Counted from the stretch's first letter, positions 43,741 to 52,469 are shown. The stretch: 64,000 nucleotides of DNA from Acetoanaerobium sticklandii (GCF_000196455.1 NC_014614.1:882501-946500), one strand, 5' to 3'. Numbers and translations are program-made. The notes: generated by a model not told the origin, from the sequence alone.

Positions 43741-45015
43741 ATGCATTTAAGCGGACAGACACCGTTATTTAGAGCTAAGAATTTAGAGAAGTATTTGGGG
43801 ATAGAAAGTATTTATCTTAAACTAGAAGGAGCCAATCCAACAGGACATAAGAATGACAGAATAGCAGAGGCGCTTTGCAAGTATGCTAAAACAAAGGGTT
43901 ATGAAAAATTGTTAATACACGGCTCAGAGAGATACTACAAATCTATAATATATTTTGCTGACTACTTAGAACTAGAGTGTTATGGCCAGGTTATAAAATC
44001 AGATTTAAATATCAGTAAGAAAAAGCAATTCCAAAATATAAACTGGATTGATATAAAAATCAAAAAAAATGAAGATGAGGTAACTCAGATTGAAAATTAT
44101 GCTAAGGAAAATGGAATGTTCTTACTTAGCGAGTGGGAGAAAAAACCATTTATTAGAAGCCTTGCTATCCAAAGTATAATGGAGGAAATATCTCAAAAAT
44201 TAAAAAGTCCTACATCAGTATGGTCTCAGGCAAAAGGTGGATACACTGTCATGAGTCTATATCATCAGATAATGAGAAGCTGGATAGACGAAGATATTGA
44301 TACAATGCCAGAGCTTCACTGTGGGGTGAGCAAGATTGTAGTTGATAAAATGTCAGATATGCCTCAAAATCAACCTAAATTTAAAGAAATATTAGAAGGC
44401 ATGCAAAGTATAATGGCAAATACTGAAACTATAATCCACAGTATAGAAGAAGAAAAACTTACTGAAGCTGTTAAGCTAATCAAAAAATTAGAAAACGTTA
44501 CGATATCAAAAAATGAAGCATATTCATTAGCAGCCTTTTTAGATAGTGAGCATAAAGAAGGCACACATGTAATCCTATTGAATGATGGAAGAAGTGATAT
44601 AGAAATAAAAGAAATATCAAAGCTACCAGATATTGATATGGATGAGATTGTAAAATCCACTAGAGAACTTCTTCAGCCCTATCATGATAGCTACGAAGAA
44701 ACCATTGATGCAGTCAAAAAAGCTGTAAAATTAGGCTATATATTTACTGCAAAAAGAAATAATAAGATTGAGGGAATATGTATAATAGTGCACATGGGAT
44801 TTGAAGATTTTATCCCGACTTATCACCTTGCTTATATTGGAGTAAAAAGCGGTAATGCTGGCAGAGGTGTTGCTACCTCTCTCATAAATGCAGCTGTAGA
44901 TAAAACTGGTGGGAAAATGTCTCTTCATGTTGACATACCAAACAAAAGAGCAAAAAAACTATATGAAAAAATGGGATTTGTTCATTGCTACGATAGAATG
45001 CTATATAAAGGTTAA
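43741..45015 (+). CDS. PLP-fold-II-like domain fused to GNAT acetyltransferase
   Basis: A 424-residue fusion. Residues about 1-285 resemble threonine synthase/cysteine synthase (SGQTPLFRAKNLEKYLG, YLKLEGANPTGHKNDR with Lys37 in the PLP-lysine position). However, the SSGN asparagine loop reads HGSERYYKS and the glycine-rich phosphate loop is not recognisable, so PLP binding may be altered or lost. Residues about 290-424 form a GNAT domain (NKIEGICIIV, acetyl-CoA loop GNAGRGVATSLI, AKKLYEKMGF). ATG at 43741 with AAAGAAAGG ahead, 28 bases after the ABC gene, hence perhaps in the same transcript. Substrate unknown. Confidence 0.75.
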   Translation: MHLSGQTPLFRAKNLEKYLGIESIYLKLEGANPTGHKNDRIAEALCKYAKTKGYEKLLIHGSERYYKSIIYFADYLELECYGQVIKSDLNISKKKQFQNINWIDIKIKKNEDEVTQIENYAKENGMFLLSEWEKKPFIRSLAIQSIMEEISQKLKSPTSVWSQAKGGYTVMSLYHQIMRSWIDEDIDTMPELHCGVSKIVVDKMSDMPQNQPKFKEILEGMQSIMANTETIIHSIEEEKLTEAVKLIKKLENVTISKNEAYSLAAFLDSEHKEGTHVILLNDGRSDIEIKEISKLPDIDMDEIVKSTRELLQPYHDSYEETIDAVKKAVKLGYIFTAKRNNKIEGICIIVHMGFEDFIPTYHLAYIGVKSGNAGRGVATSLINAAVDKTGGKMSLHVDIPNKRAKKLYEKMGFVHCYDRMLYKG

Positions 45016-45135
45016 AAGGTAAATAAAACCTATTAGATTTATTCATTAATAGTATTAATTATATCTATTTGACTTTGCTTATCTTGATATGAGACAATCA
45101 AATTGTTGCGATTACAATAAAAGGAGAGATAAGTA

Positions 45136-45681
45136 ATGAAAAAAAGAATAGTAGCTTTAATGTTTGCATCAGTTATTTCTTTATCTATTTTAGGAGGATG
45201 TGCTAGTCAAACAACACCAGAGACTACAGAGCCAGCTCCTGCTACAGAAGAAGCAGCTCAGACAGAAACAGCCCCAGTAGAAGAAACTGAAAAACAATAT
45301 ATTACTCCTGAGCAAGTTAAAGATGGAATGTCTTCAACTGAAGATTATGTTTTGCTTGATCTTAGGAAAGTAGCAGATTATGAAGCAGGCCATATCAATG
45401 GAGCTGTAAGCTCGGATTTAGATTCTACTATTGCTAACAATGATGATGAAACATCGATTAGTAATATTAAAACTGCACTTACAGATGCGACAGGGTCAGA
45501 AGATGGAGCAGACAAAAAACTTGTATTACTTTGCTATTCAGGTAAAAAATACGCTGAAGCAGGACACCGTTTGTTAAATGAGATAGGCGTTGACAATTCA
45601 AGAGTATTCATACTTGAAGGTGGATATAAAGCTTGGACAGCAGCAGGAGAAGAATACGAAAATTTAATAGTAACTCAGTAA
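45136..45681 (+). CDS. Rhodanese-domain lipoprotein
   Basis: A 181-residue lipoprotein with lipobox LGGC (Cys22), a Pro/Glu/Thr-rich linker (about 25-55) and a rhodanese domain (about 60-175): VLLDLRKVADYEAGHINGA, then the active loop CYSGKKYAEAGHRL with catalytic Cys, and VFILEGGYKAWTAAG. It should transfer sulfane sulfur outside the membrane. AAGGAGAG lies before the start. The loci nearby do not use it directly, but E. coli's ynj operon also contains a rhodanese (YnjE) that is lacking in the 28-35 kb cluster. Confidence 0.88.
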   Translation: MKKRIVALMFASVISLSILGGCASQTTPETTEPAPATEEAAQTETAPVEETEKQYITPEQVKDGMSSTEDYVLLDLRKVADYEAGHINGAVSSDLDSTIANNDDETSISNIKTALTDATGSEDGADKKLVLLCYSGKKYAEAGHRLLNEIGVDNSRVFILEGGYKAWTAAGEEYENLIVTQ

Positions 45682-45713
45682 ATATTTGAAAAATATATAT
45701 TCATATTAATTAT

Positions 45714-45750
45714 AAAAAATGTTGAAGTAAAGTTGCTTCAGCATTTTTTT
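45714..45750 (+). terminator. Intrinsic terminator
   Basis: AAAAAATG-TTGAAG pairs with CTTCA-GCATTTTTT around TAAAGTTG, with the T-run continuing to 45750. Confidence 0.7.
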
Positions 45751-45769
45751 ATAGAGAAAGGAGAAATAA

Positions 45770-46249
45770 ATGAGAGCAAGCCACGAATTTTCTCCTGTAT
45801 TTGATGAAAACTCAGAAATTTTGATTTTAGGAAGTTTTCCATCAGTTAAATCAAGACAAGAAAGCTTTTTTTACGCAAATCCTCAAAATAGATTTTGGAA
45901 GCTGATGGCACAGTTGCTAAATGAATCTACTCCAAAGGATACTCAGGATAAAATTGCCATGCTAAAAAAACACAAAATTGCTTTATGGGATGTTATTGAA
46001 TCCTGTGATATTGTTGGTTCAAGTGATAGCTCAATTTCAAATGTAGTTCCAGTAGATATATCACAGATACTTAGCAGGGCAAACATTATAAAGGTATATG
46101 CCAATGGTGGGAAGGCTTTTGAGCTTTATAATAAATATCTTTATCCTAAAACACAGCTAGAAATAACTAAGCTTCCTTCAACTAGCCCAGCAAATGCTGG
46201 ATATTCCTTCGATAAGCTTTTATCAGAGTGGAAGAAAATCTTAGAATAA
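45770..46249 (+). CDS. DNA-deoxyinosine (hypoxanthine) glycosylase, UDG superfamily
   Basis: A 159-residue base-excision enzyme of UDG family 6. Motif 1 is LILGSFPSVKSRQESFFYANPQNRFW (core GSFPSVKS, NPQNRFW) and later ALWDVIESCDIVGSSDSSI and the LPSTSPAN motif 2. The length is typical. It removes deaminated adenine (hypoxanthine) from DNA. AAAGGAG lies before the ATG. It stands alone between two terminator-like hairpins. Confidence 0.85.
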   Translation: MRASHEFSPVFDENSEILILGSFPSVKSRQESFFYANPQNRFWKLMAQLLNESTPKDTQDKIAMLKKHKIALWDVIESCDIVGSSDSSISNVVPVDISQILSRANIIKVYANGGKAFELYNKYLYPKTQLEITKLPSTSPANAGYSFDKLLSEWKKILE

Positions 46250-46291
46250 TAAAATAGAATACAGTATAATTTTGCAAGACTAATTATTTTA

Positions 46292-46319
46292 TTGTAATTT
46301 GATTTGGGTTTGATATAAT
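46292..46319 (+). promoter_or_regulatory. Promoter for C39-like protein gene
   Basis: TTGTAA (46292-46297), 16-base spacer, TATAAT (46314-46319). Start about 46326, some 36 bases before the ATG. Confidence 0.45.
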
Positions 46320-46361
46320 TAAAAAAGTTACTAAATTTTAAATTAGGGAGGAGAGGTTTTA

Positions 46362-47318
46362 ATGAAAAAACAGATTTTTGCTTTTGCGCTGACTGCTCTA
46401 GTAGTTGGGGGAAGTATTGTACCTTCATTTGCAGATGACAATACTATAAAGGATGCAATTCAAAGCAAGCCAGAAATGATTAAAGGATTGGATTACAACG
46501 AATATGCAGGGGCTGATGCTTATAATAATGCAGGAGATAATTTGAATTCTAAGTTTTATAAAGCTCCTGATTTTTATAACATGGTATCTGATGACCAGAT
46601 TACTATAATACCAAAATTTAAAACAATGCAACAAACTACAGAATGGTCTTGTGGAAACGTGACAGCTCTTATGGTATTAGAGAATCTAGGAATAAAAGGT
46701 TTTACTGAAATGCAATTAGCAGAGATGATGGGTTCTTCTGTTGATAAGGACGTAGAGGGAGCTAAGCCTGGCTCAGCAAATAACTTTTTTGAGTATGGAA
46801 CTAATGTAAAGCAGTTATATGACTTTTTCATTACTCAAAAGGATTTAAAGGTTTTAGAAACAAGCTACATAGCTAATCCTAAGGCTGAAGATTTGACATC
46901 TGAAAATGATGGTTTAAGTACAGCTGATTTTGGAAACATAAAACCTACATTTTCAAGCTCTAGTCTTTATGCGTCTGAAAACAGCGATACGACTGAGGCT
47001 TGGGTTGAAGATGCAAAGGATTCATATTTTGTAAAATGGCTGACAGGACATTTAAAAGAAGGACGTCCTATCATGGTTGAATGGGGAGATTGGGATGGAC
47101 ATTGGCAAGCAATAGTAGGATATGACAACAATGGAACTCCTAGCATAGGCGATGATGTTTTAGTTTTTGCAGATCCTTATGATACATCTGACCACTGGCA
47201 AGATGGATATTATTTCTATCCATTAGAGAGATGGTTTTATATGTGGCAAGATAGAAAGGTAGCACCAAAGCCTTATCAGCTTCAGCCATATATAATAGTA
47301 GATACAGTTGAAAATTAG
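46362..47318 (+). CDS. Secreted C39-like cysteine peptidase family protein
   Basis: A 318-residue exported protein with an N-terminal signal peptide (cleavage near SFAD, about residue 25). The peptidase_C39-like fold has a catalytic Cys in TTEWSCGNVTALMVLENLG and a His in WGDWDGHWQAIVGYDN, followed by DPYD. Unlike bacteriocin-export C39 domains it is not fused to an ABC transporter, so it may be a surface protease or cysteine-peptidase-like domain protein. GGGAGGAG lies before the ATG. Confidence 0.8.
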   Translation: MKKQIFAFALTALVVGGSIVPSFADDNTIKDAIQSKPEMIKGLDYNEYAGADAYNNAGDNLNSKFYKAPDFYNMVSDDQITIIPKFKTMQQTTEWSCGNVTALMVLENLGIKGFTEMQLAEMMGSSVDKDVEGAKPGSANNFFEYGTNVKQLYDFFITQKDLKVLETSYIANPKAEDLTSENDGLSTADFGNIKPTFSSSSLYASENSDTTEAWVEDAKDSYFVKWLTGHLKEGRPIMVEWGDWDGHWQAIVGYDNNGTPSIGDDVLVFADPYDTSDHWQDGYYFYPLERWFYMWQDRKVAPKPYQLQPYIIVDTVEN

Positions 47319-47332
47319 TTAATATTTAAAAT

Positions 47333-47399
47333 AAAAAACTTCTAGATAATATAAAATGAAACCTAAGTTAAGGACATTTTAATAATCTAGAAGTTTTTT
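47333..47399. terminator. Long bidirectional terminator
   Basis: AAAAAACTTCTAGAT pairs with ATCTAGAAGTTTTTT, and inner AAAATG/CATTTT extend the stem. Confidence 0.75.
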
Positions 47400-47479
47400 G
47401 ATATAAAAGGTTCTTGAAATAAATGAGTATTATAGATTTTTTAATTGAAAAAGTTCTTTTGTAATGTAGTTAGTTAATT

Positions 47480-48004
47480 TTAGTATCCTGAGTCTTTGTT
47501 CACTCTATTGACAACAGTTTTAGCAAGGTTGTTGCCAAGTATACCAAATATTAGTCCTAAAATAGAGTTTAGAGCTATCATAGAATTTGGTATTTCTAAA
47601 AATATCCCTCCTATTAAATATTTTGAAACAAGAATTGCAATCAGACCAGTATAGCCAGAGAAAAATGCACTGCTCCAAAATATTCTTTTGCTTTCAGATT
47701 TTAGATAGAATGAACTGATATAGGCTAAGAAGGTTGTAATTAAGATTGCCAAGCCCATATACATGTTTATAATGCTCATAACTAATCCAAAAACCGTTCC
47801 TATTTTAGGTAGAATATATTTCCCTTTGAGCTTGTGCTGGACGACATAAAATATAGTAGATACAAAAGGTGCTACGAAGATATATTTTATTCCAGGTAGA
47901 GGAACTACAGCAGCAATCATATAAATAGCCATACCACCTCCTATAATTATAGCAATGCTTAGTCCGATAATTGTGATTTCGTTGTTTTTTGTTTGATTAT
48001 TCAT
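47480..48004 (-). CDS. Integral membrane protein of unknown function
   Basis: A 174-residue protein with about five to six hydrophobic helices (about residues 10-32, 38-56, 66-90, 92-108, 112-134, 140-160). I do not recognise the family. The shape and length (glycine-rich helices, short polar loops) resemble ECF-type substrate-binding S components, but no signature is present. No AGGAGG is obvious immediately ahead of the ATG (CTAAGGATGATACT). Confidence 0.55.
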   Translation of the reverse strand: MNNQTKNNEITIIGLSIAIIIGGGMAIYMIAAVVPLPGIKYIFVAPFVSTIFYVVQHKLKGKYILPKIGTVFGLVMSIINMYMGLAILITTFLAYISSFYLKSESKRIFWSSAFFSGYTGLIAILVSKYLIGGIFLEIPNSMIALNSILGLIFGILGNNLAKTVVNRVNKDSGY

Positions 48005-48169
48005 AGTATCATCCTTAGTTTGATTTTATATTTTTGGAATCTACGATATATTATAATATTAAATATTGCTTTTATCCTAATAAAATTTATATTTTTTCAC
48101 ATATTTTAGTGGATAAATTTATAGTTAATAGCTATAATTAATTAAATTTAGTTGAGGGATGTGAAGTAT

Positions 48170-48580
48170 ATGAAAAAAGTATACAAATCTCTAGTTATTA
48201 TAGTCATTGCGATTTTAATAATAGTTGGACTTAAAGTTAATTATGAAAGTAGTAAGATTGATGCTCAGATTATAGATTCAGTAAGAACCCTTATGAATTC
48301 ACAGAAGCCAGATATAGAGGTTTTATCTACTTCTGATGCAGATAAATTAACAGAGTTCAAGGAAACTATTACTGCTCAGGGATATACTGATATAGAAATA
48401 TCTGGATATATGCCAGATGATGAGGATAGTGTATATATACTTGGAAAAGCTAAAAATAAGGACGAAAAAATTGGAAATGGAATTTTTTATATTACTGTTA
48501 GACTGACAGAAAATCAAAATATAGAAAGTCTTATTATATCTAGTATAGTAAAAATTAGGGAAGATAAGGAAAACTTCTAG
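48170..48580 (+). CDS. Membrane-anchored hypothetical protein before GGDEF gene
   Basis: A 136-residue protein with one N-terminal helix (about residues 7-24), the rest predicted outside the membrane. No family is recognised. ATG at 48170 is chosen (GAGGGA 10 bases ahead; in-frame TTG at 48152 and GTG at 48161 lie on or beside that site). Six-base coupling of the stop (48580) and GGAG-led diguanylate cyclase gene at 48593 shows a two-gene operon, suggesting the protein is an input or partner for the cyclase. Confidence 0.6.
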   Translation: MKKVYKSLVIIVIAILIIVGLKVNYESSKIDAQIIDSVRTLMNSQKPDIEVLSTSDADKLTEFKETITAQGYTDIEISGYMPDDEDSVYILGKAKNKDEKIGNGIFYITVRLTENQNIESLIISSIVKIREDKENF

Positions 48581-48592
48581 AGGGAGTTGTCT

Positions 48593-50539
48593 ATGAAAAG
48601 ATTTAAGGACCAGTTTAGAGATAATATTTTAGTTATAATGACCATATTTATAATACTAATTATCGTTCTTACGATTAGAACCTTTGACTATATGATTACG
48701 AATCAGCAGGATGATGATATACAGCAGCTGTCAGGATTTATAATGAACTCTATAGAAAATTCAGTAAGCGCAGAGGATTTAATTCAAAATTATTTAGTTG
48801 AAATTTTAGAAAATGTCACTTATCAGGTTGAAGAAGATCTGAGTGGTGTGGAGCTATCTACAATAGACGTTAATTTTTTAGAAGAGATAAAGTCTAGATA
48901 CAAGTTATCAGAGGTAGCTCTTTTTAGAAAATTAGAAGACGATATTATAATTGAAACATCTACAGCAGAGCATGAGATAGGGCTTTCTACTAAAGATTGG
49001 GGTTTTTGGTATGATGCATTTTCTCAGCTTTTGGACGACAAAGAGGTCACTGTAGGAAAAGGGATATCTAAGGGTAGGTTCTGGGCAGGGCCGAGGTCTC
49101 TTGCTTATGGTCAAGATGGGTACTATATCTTTACTTATTATAAGCTCGAAAATCAGCCATATCTGCTTAATTTATACGTAGATGATATGAATGCTTTTGG
49201 CCAAGTGAAAAAAAATGATCCGAATGCTTTACTAAAAAATATTTTAGATGAAAGTGAGTTTATCCACGAAATAGCTGTTATAAATGTCGAGGCTTGGAAT
49301 GATAGATTTACTGAAGAAAAAAGAGCTCATTTGCAGGATTTTACTGTAGAATATGGAGCTTATTCAGCTTTTACTGCTCATGATACCTATTATCTAAATA
49401 AGATAAATTCAATGGGGCTAAATTCGAGTATTAAAAAATCAGTCACTATTGAAGGCAAGGAATATACTAAGATTTATAAAAAGCTAAGAAATGACCAAGC
49501 AATAATTTTTTTAATAGACGATTCAGACAAGGAATATCTAAAAAGAAGAATGATTTGGATTATCTTAGGAGGACTTCTGCTTATATGCATAACAGGATTT
49601 TTCATGGTTTTTTCCTATACTAAAAGCTATAGTGAGCTTCTTAAGCTAGAGAGAAAACGACTGAAAATTGCCAATGAATATAGACACACTGTACAGATAC
49701 TTCCGAGTATAATTTTAAGACTTGTAAAAAATAGAGACAATATAATTGTAAAGCACTGTGAAGGAAAAGCTTTATCAGAGCTTGGGATAGATGCTTCCTC
49801 TGCACATGACAAGCTTCTTGAAGAGGTTCTTCCAAAGGATTATTACAAGCTGGTAGTAGAAGGGATATCTCAGGCATGCAAAAATAGGGAGTATATCTTT
49901 GAGCATAGCTTTAATAAAAAAGTATATGAAAATAAAGTTCAGCTTATAGCAGATATTTCTGACGAGCATATTCAAGAGATAATTATTTTTGCTAATGACA
50001 TTACAAGAATTAGAGAATCAGAAGATAAAGCTAAATATCTTGCTTATCACGATAATTTGACTGACTTGCCAAACAGACTTTGCTTTAAGGAGAGAGTTGA
50101 AGCTTTGATTAAAGAAATGGATAGACATTTTATTATGTGCTTTATCGATTTAGATGGATTTAAAGAAATCAATGACACTGCTGGTCATGATGTAGGAGAC
50201 AAATTGCTCAAAGCAATGGCAGATAGGATAAGCGAATTAGCAGATAATGATGATTTTGCAGCTAGAATAGGTGGAGATGAATTTGCTTTTATATTTATGG
50301 ACATAGACTCAGATAACCAAATAAAAGAAAAAGTAGATAATCTATCCAAAATTATAGCAGCTCCATTTACAATTGATGGGCAGTCCTACAGCCTTACTTC
50401 AAGTATAGGAGTAAGCAGATTTCCAAAGGACGCTCTATCTTATAATGAGCTAATTAAAAAATCTGACTTAGCTATGTACGAAATCAAAGATAATGGCAAG
50501 GATGGGTTCAAGATATTTACTTCGGAAGAAATGGTTTAA
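48593..50539 (+). CDS. Membrane sensor diguanylate cyclase (Cache-like, PAS, GGDEF)
   Basis: A 648-residue protein. TM1 is about residues 12-31 and TM2 about 322-344, with a 290-residue extracellular sensor between. A cytoplasmic PAS-like region (about 365-475) is followed by GGDEF (about 480-645) with an intact motif (IGGDEFAFIF). No RxxD I-site is placed five residues before, so product inhibition may be lacking. ATG at 48593 with AGGGAG (48581-48586) ahead. Second gene of an operon with a membrane-anchored partner. Confidence 0.87.
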   Translation: MKRFKDQFRDNILVIMTIFIILIIVLTIRTFDYMITNQQDDDIQQLSGFIMNSIENSVSAEDLIQNYLVEILENVTYQVEEDLSGVELSTIDVNFLEEIKSRYKLSEVALFRKLEDDIIIETSTAEHEIGLSTKDWGFWYDAFSQLLDDKEVTVGKGISKGRFWAGPRSLAYGQDGYYIFTYYKLENQPYLLNLYVDDMNAFGQVKKNDPNALLKNILDESEFIHEIAVINVEAWNDRFTEEKRAHLQDFTVEYGAYSAFTAHDTYYLNKINSMGLNSSIKKSVTIEGKEYTKIYKKLRNDQAIIFLIDDSDKEYLKRRMIWIILGGLLLICITGFFMVFSYTKSYSELLKLERKRLKIANEYRHTVQILPSIILRLVKNRDNIIVKHCEGKALSELGIDASSAHDKLLEEVLPKDYYKLVVEGISQACKNREYIFEHSFNKKVYENKVQLIADISDEHIQEIIIFANDITRIRESEDKAKYLAYHDNLTDLPNRLCFKERVEALIKEMDRHFIMCFIDLDGFKEINDTAGHDVGDKLLKAMADRISELADNDDFAARIGGDEFAFIFMDIDSDNQIKEKVDNLSKIIAAPFTIDGQSYSLTSSIGVSRFPKDALSYNELIKKSDLAMYEIKDNGKDGFKIFTSEEMV

Positions 50540-50630
50540 TTAAAATTTAGATACCTATATCTATATCCTAATGAATTCAGCCAAGGATTGTAATAGTATT
50601 AAATTCTATTTTAAATAATAATAAAAACCC

Positions 50631-50680
50631 TAGAGTAGACCATGCATATATAAGTAACATGGATACTCTAGGGTTTTTTA
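50631..50680. terminator. Intrinsic terminator
   Basis: AAAACCCTAGAGTA pairs with TACTCTAGGGTTTT, followed by T-run; bidirectional A-run on the other side. The 199-base gap holds nothing else recognisable. Confidence 0.8.
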
Positions 50681-50738
50681 TACAACAATTCTATGGGGGA
50701 TTTATCAATATTTATTGCTATAATGGGTGAGATTTTTC

Positions 50739-50921
50739 TTATGCATTAAGTTCAGCTAAAAGCTTTTCTAAATTTAGTCCGTGGATATCAGCTGCCATTG
50801 ATAGAGGCTCGTTTTGTGCTGATGGGCATCCTAAGCATCCCATACCATTTGCCATTAAAATTTCCACTGCTTTTGGATTGTCTTTTATAATATCTGCTAT
50901 TACCATTTCTTTTGTTATCAT
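50739..50921 (-). CDS. DUF1858-type redox protein (hybrid-cluster-associated disulfide domain)
   Basis: A 60-residue cytoplasmic protein. The conserved pattern ITKEMVIADIIKDNPKAVEILMANGMGCLGCPSAQNE carries a CLGCP redox pair (core MGCLGCP). These small domains accompany hybrid cluster protein and other Fe-S enzymes. GGAGG lies before the ATG at 50921; a longer form from 50936 lies over the site. Downstream of the sulfite reductase operon on the same strand, 73 bases after it. Likely an electron or sulfur relay protein. Confidence 0.8.
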   Translation of the reverse strand: MITKEMVIADIIKDNPKAVEILMANGMGCLGCPSAQNEPLSMAADIHGLNLEKLLAELNA

Positions 50922-50994
50922 TTTACATTCCTCCATTATTAATATATGTTTAAGTTTAATATGTTATCAAAGTTATTTGTAATTACTTGTTTAC

Positions 50995-51636
50995 TTAACG
51001 GTTGATTTGATAGTAAGTTACACCAGATTCTACTACTCTGCCATATTTCAAATTGCCAAGAGTTTCGAAGAAAGCTCTATTAAAAGCATCTCTCATTTGG
51101 TGGTGGTCTTTAGCATCTCCATTTACTTGCTCCCAGTATGCTTTGTGAAGGCATCTATCACTTTTCCACTGAAGCATATCTTGTTCATTTAAAGTAATTG
51201 CTCCAGCTTGATCACAAGGCATTCCTTCTAAAATTTGATTGTGAAGTAGCTTGTGAGCAGAATCAAGATTACCATCCCACATTTCATTTTCATTAAGCTG
51301 AATTGCTATAGTATTTGCATAGTTTTCGTATACTGAGCTAGCAATTTCAACCACTTTGTCGCCATGAAGAGCTTTTAACTCAGTCATTTTTCCTGCAAAT
51401 CTAGTTTCAGCCATTTGAATTCTTTTTTGAAGCCATCCATGGATGTTTTGAGTGTCGATAGCTCCCTCTAACTGCTCGTCTGGATTAGCAGGACCATATT
51501 CCTCGTCCCAGTGCTTAATACTACCAAGGTCAATACCTGATTCTAATAATCTTGCTTCAACTGATGTCTCTATTCTTTCCTGTAATAAAATTTTTGAATG
51601 TAACCAGTGATGTATCGGTCCTAAAAATCTACTCAT
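50995..51636 (-). CDS. Unrecognised protein with internal repeat, coupled to sulfite reductase
   Basis: A 213-residue soluble-looking protein that I do not recognise. Two helical segments near the start repeat each other: GPIHHWLHSKILLQERIE (about residues 5-22) and QNIHGWLQKRIQMAETRF (about 64-81), with the pattern IHxWLxxxIxxxExR. Histidines, including HHQ and MPCDQAGA and DRCLHK, are dense toward the C terminus. GGAGG lies before the ATG. It overlaps the sulfite reductase gene by 8 bases, hence translationally coupled. It may be an electron-donor or maturation partner, by inference. Confidence 0.65.
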   Translation of the reverse strand: MSRFLGPIHHWLHSKILLQERIETSVEARLLESGIDLGSIKHWDEEYGPANPDEQLEGAIDTQNIHGWLQKRIQMAETRFAGKMTELKALHGDKVVEIASSVYENYANTIAIQLNENEMWDGNLDSAHKLLHNQILEGMPCDQAGAITLNEQDMLQWKSDRCLHKAYWEQVNGDAKDHHQMRDAFNRAFFETLGNLKYGRVVESGVTYYQINR

Positions 51637-52321
51637 TTTGTCCTCCAATTTTCTTTTTCTCATATATTTGTTTTACATCTTCGATAAATTTGTCTAATCC
51701 TATTCTGTCTATTGTATTACCTAGCTTTTCGCCCATAGGTGCAATCTCGCAGTAGTAATCATATACAGCTTCAACCATCATATATGCTTCATCAGCAGTT
51801 AGATTCTCTGCGATTCTATCAGAAAGTCTAGGGTGATAACCTGCGCTTCCTCCAGCTATAACAATGAACCCTTCTTCATTAGCAAGAACTCCGATGTCTT
51901 TTGCATGAACACTAGTACAAGCATTAAGACATCCAACTACTCCAATTTTTGTTCTGTTTGGAGCAGGTGCTCCATAAAATCTTCTTTCTAATCTTAGACC
52001 TAAGGCTAAAGAATTTTGACGACTTCTTTTGCAAATTTCTCCTGGACAAATTTCTACATTTTTAACTGAATATTGACTTTTTACTGCTGGCTCAAGTCCT
52101 AAATCCTCATATGCTTTTGCAACATCATCTTCCTTTAATCCTATTAGCATTATTCTTTGACCAGAGGTTAGCTTGATAGAGCATTTGTATTTTCTTGCAA
52201 CTTCAGCAAATTTTTCTAAGTTTTTTGCACTTACAAAACCGCCAGGGATACGGGGAGTAATACTATAAAGTCTTTTTCCATTTTTTATTTTTTGTAAATT
52301 TCCATATGCTACTTGTGGCAT
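51629..52321 (-). CDS. Small sulfite/nitrite reductase (siroheme-[4Fe-4S] type)
   Basis: A 230-residue protein of the NIR_SIR class, the size of the single-chain low-molecular-weight assimilatory-type sulfite reductase rather than the DsrAB enzymes. Siroheme/Fe-S cysteines are in CPGEICKRSRQ and GCLNACTSVHA; the N-terminal ferrodoxin-like half is PRIPGGFVSAKNLEKFAEVA. It may reduce sulfite to sulfide or nitrite to ammonia. Its promoter carries a CRP/FNR-type dyad at -41.5. GGAGG lies before the ATG. It leads an operon with the repeat protein and DUF1858 gene. Confidence 0.82.
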   Translation of the reverse strand: MPQVAYGNLQKIKNGKRLYSITPRIPGGFVSAKNLEKFAEVARKYKCSIKLTSGQRIMLIGLKEDDVAKAYEDLGLEPAVKSQYSVKNVEICPGEICKRSRQNSLALGLRLERRFYGAPAPNRTKIGVVGCLNACTSVHAKDIGVLANEEGFIVIAGGSAGYHPRLSDRIAENLTADEAYMMVEAVYDYYCEIAPMGEKLGNTIDRIGLDKFIEDVKQIYEKKKIGGQNE

Positions 52322-52426
52322 CGTAGTTCCTCCTTTAAATTACATTCATTTTCAGATTTATTAATATTATATCTGAAATTAGGTACAATTATTTTTTATG
52401 ATTGATGCCCTAAATCTTATGTTCTA

Positions 52427-52469
52427 ATCATACCCGATTATTTCACTAGGGTATGTAACATATGTTACA
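52427..52469 (-). promoter_or_regulatory. CRP/FNR-type activated promoter for sulfite reductase operon
   Basis: Leftward -10 TATGAT (52432-52427), start predicted 52420. The perfect 16-bp palindrome TGTAACATATGTTACA (52454-52469) is centred at -41.5, the class II activator position. Its GTAAC-N4-GTTAC core resembles sites assigned to HcpR-type regulators in clostridia. No regulator of this type is encoded nearby. Confidence 0.6.

Noticed and set aside
45136..45681. Assigning the rhodanese lipoprotein as the missing YnjE of the 28-35 kb cluster
   Set aside because: It is 10 kb away, has its own ribosome site and terminator, and is a short single-domain lipoprotein unlike YnjE; kept as a remark only.
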